Below the pieces are notes generated by a model. That model saw nothing but the letters and a program-made list of their open reading frames with translations, was not told the DNA's origin and did not search any database. From positions 11,067,893-11,131,892 of the forward strand of contig NC_083656.1 in NCBI RefSeq assembly GCF_963576545.1: a stretch of 64,000 nt of DNA. Reading direction: 5' to 3'. Shown piece after piece: positions 62,601 to 64,000 of this stretch. The position numbers and the translations under genes were made by a program. This stretch comes from Limanda limanda (lineage: Eukaryota; Chordata; Actinopteri; Pleuronectiformes; Pleuronectidae). Within the stretch, counting starts at the first letter, position 1, and each line of letters begins with the position of its first letter.

Positions 62601-64000
62601 GGACAAAATACAACTTCACTCTCTTCACCGTGTCTGGAAACGTCAGTAGCAGTGGAGTGACCATCTCTGTATTCACTGGTAAGATACATTTTCTGTTATA
62701 AAGCCACGAAACAAAAGCCAGGACACAACACTGTACAAAATCTTATTTTTTAAGTTATTTAGTGTGTATTTTGGATCAGGCTTTTTTCCTTGAAATACAT
62801 TTTTTATATATTTTAATGCACAATGGTTCCTATTTAATAGATGACTTAAATACAACCTAGAGCCAATAGAGACAAATGCACTTTGGAAATTTACAAGGAC
62901 TAATATCTCTTTGCTTTGTTCCAGCTCCTCTTAATGCAGCAGAGTTTAAATCTATCGGACAAAATGAGACCAGTGTCACCCTGCAGTGGAAAAAAGTGGA
63001 AAACATCCTCACATATGTACTTGGGTCCAGTGACGGAGAAATAGACGTCACTGCAGAAATGGGAAATGAAATAGTTACACACGTAACTTCAGGACTCACC
63101 AATGGGACAAAATACAACTTCACTCTCTTCACCGTGTTTGAAACCGTCAGAAGCAGTGGAGTGAACCTCATTGCAGTCACTGGTAAGATAATCATTTTCC
63201 TATACAGCCATAAAACTCTGCTCTGTAACAATATCACATTTACACTTACTTATTAATTGTGGAACTTGCACACTCTGTATTTTGACTGTAACGGCCCCCC
63301 GCTTCTCCAAACAAACGCTGAGTCGCTTCAACTGATGTACACGGCTCTTTTATTTTCACATCTGGCTTGCCGTAGTGACACCGTAAAACTGTAATGACAG
63401 TTACAAGTTACAAGTTACAAAGATTTTAATCATTAAAATCAAGCGGTTTCCGCTCCTATCTGTGCCGGGGTGACGGCAGGTATTTTATTGCACTGGGGCG
63501 GAAACGAGGGATCAGGTGTGTCGAATAAAACCGTCCGCTCCTTTACTGCAGGTAACTATGCGAGGGGAGTCGCTACGTGTAAAAGACAACGAAATAAAAC
63601 TGAAAATAACCCAAACCGTAGTTGAACATAAGAACAATATATAGCCCAACCCTAAAATAAAAGAATAAAACAGTCTGCATAAACTGGCCGGTTTTGCTGA
63701 CAGTTACATTGACTGTAATAAAATAACATTTTGTTGGGGATATCCTGTCATTTTATGGATCAGATTTTTGATATAGTTCCTTCTTCATGTCTCTATATCC
63801 TATAGTTCCTCTAAATGCTGACGGGTTTCAATTCGTGGGACGAAATGAGACCAGTATCACTCTGCAGTGGAACAAAGTCAACGGCTCCGTCACATATACA
63901 CTTGAGTCCAGCAAAGGAGGGATAAACATCACTGCATCAGAGGGAGATCAAACAGTGACACACACAATCTCAGATCTCAGCAGTGGAACTAAATATGATT
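59677..64000 (+). CDS. ptprh: ptprh-like FN3 receptor, gene B, 3'-partial
   Basis: Exons visible: 59677-59745 (signal peptide, two to three bases different from gene A), 60475-60604 (Ser/Thr/Pro-rich linker rich in STT and NPT, likely O-glycosylated), FN3 exons 61413-61670, 61917-62174, 62421-62678, 62925-63182, and 63806 to beyond the window end. All FN3 exons are 258 nt and symmetric phase 1-1. The linker ends phase 1, so the frame is open to the window edge. The domain motif is SVTLQWKKV...GTKYNFTLFTV. Order after syt5 and the domain type support PTPRH, a receptor tyrosine phosphatase of epithelia. Whether this copy keeps the membrane span and phosphatase cannot be seen. A truncated exon at 61169-61258 must be skipped. 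Confidence 0.75.
61169..61258 (+). pseudogene. 5' part of an FN3 exon, gene B
   Basis: It has a proper acceptor (AAATCCCAG) and the domain start (APANAKDFKSVGQNETSVTLQWKKV), but runs at CTAACATT straight into intron sequence (GATCAGGCATTTTTCC). The donor is lost. Confidence 0.8.
61260..63190 (+). repeat. 504-bp exon-plus-intron array with 1008-bp higher-order unit, gene B
   Basis: FN3 exons start at 61413, 61917, 62421 and 62925, exactly 504 apart. The first and third are one type (NAKDFKS, SGNVSSSG); the second and fourth another (NAAEFKS, FETVRSSG). The introns alternate too. The true repeat is therefore a two-exon unit of 1008 bp. Confidence 0.9.
63287..63708. mobile_element. solo LTR
   Basis: The 422-bp element has termini TGTAAC and GTTACA and a perfect 5-bp duplication TTGAC at 63282-63286 and 63709-63713. 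This is the signature of an LTR retroelement reduced to one LTR. No coding is present. It lies in an intron of gene B. Confidence 0.75.

Overview
This is a 64 kb piece of a vertebrate nuclear genome, almost certainly from a ray-finned (teleost) fish. The genes are split into many short exons with GT-AG introns. The proteins are vertebrate-specific (BRSK1, CPT1, troponin T, DNAAF3, synaptotagmin, receptor-phosphatase-type FN3 ectodomains). The repeats are typical of fish: hAT elements, LINE 3' ends, (CA)n tracts and palindromic MITEs. All gene models were built by hand from splice signals, codon phase and remembered family sequences; no search was run.

Layout. (1) 1-12100, plus strand: brsk1 from kinase-domain exon 3 to the stop codon, plus a long 3' UTR. 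(2) 12587-15050: a hAT element inserted inside another hAT element, then a palindromic repeat. (3) 15200-27578, plus: a complete carnitine palmitoyltransferase 1 gene, closest to the CPT1C/CPT1A branch, with an apparent pair of mutually exclusive exons. (4) 29672-32330, minus: a two-domain C-type lectin. (5) 33229-38180, plus: slow skeletal troponin T (tnnt1). (6) 38312-42450, minus: dnaaf3, with a perfect palindromic X-box at its promoter. (7) 43460-47600, minus: syt5, with a histidine-rich luminal segment. (8) 48865-50170, minus: a light-chain-like ferritin. (9) 50600-64000, plus: two tandem ptprh-like genes sharing a duplicated promoter and signal-peptide exon.

The gene set (BRSK1, CPT1C, TNNT1, DNAAF3, SYT5, FTL, PTPRH) matches genes on human 19q13.3-q13.4, so this is an old conserved block with a fish lectin added. 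The genes do not form one pathway. Neighbouring tnnt1 and dnaaf3 converge tail to tail.

The most unusual part is 51.7-64 kb. Gene A has a near-identical 498-bp exon-plus-intron unit repeated in tandem, each unit carrying one FN3 exon. Phase bookkeeping allows an intact reading frame of signal peptide, five FN3 domains, one membrane span and a tail of about 14 residues with no phosphatase domain. Gene B has a 504-bp unit organised as a 1008-bp two-type higher-order repeat and runs off the window. Both copies carry complementary exon truncations. The CPT1 exon pair is the second main observation.
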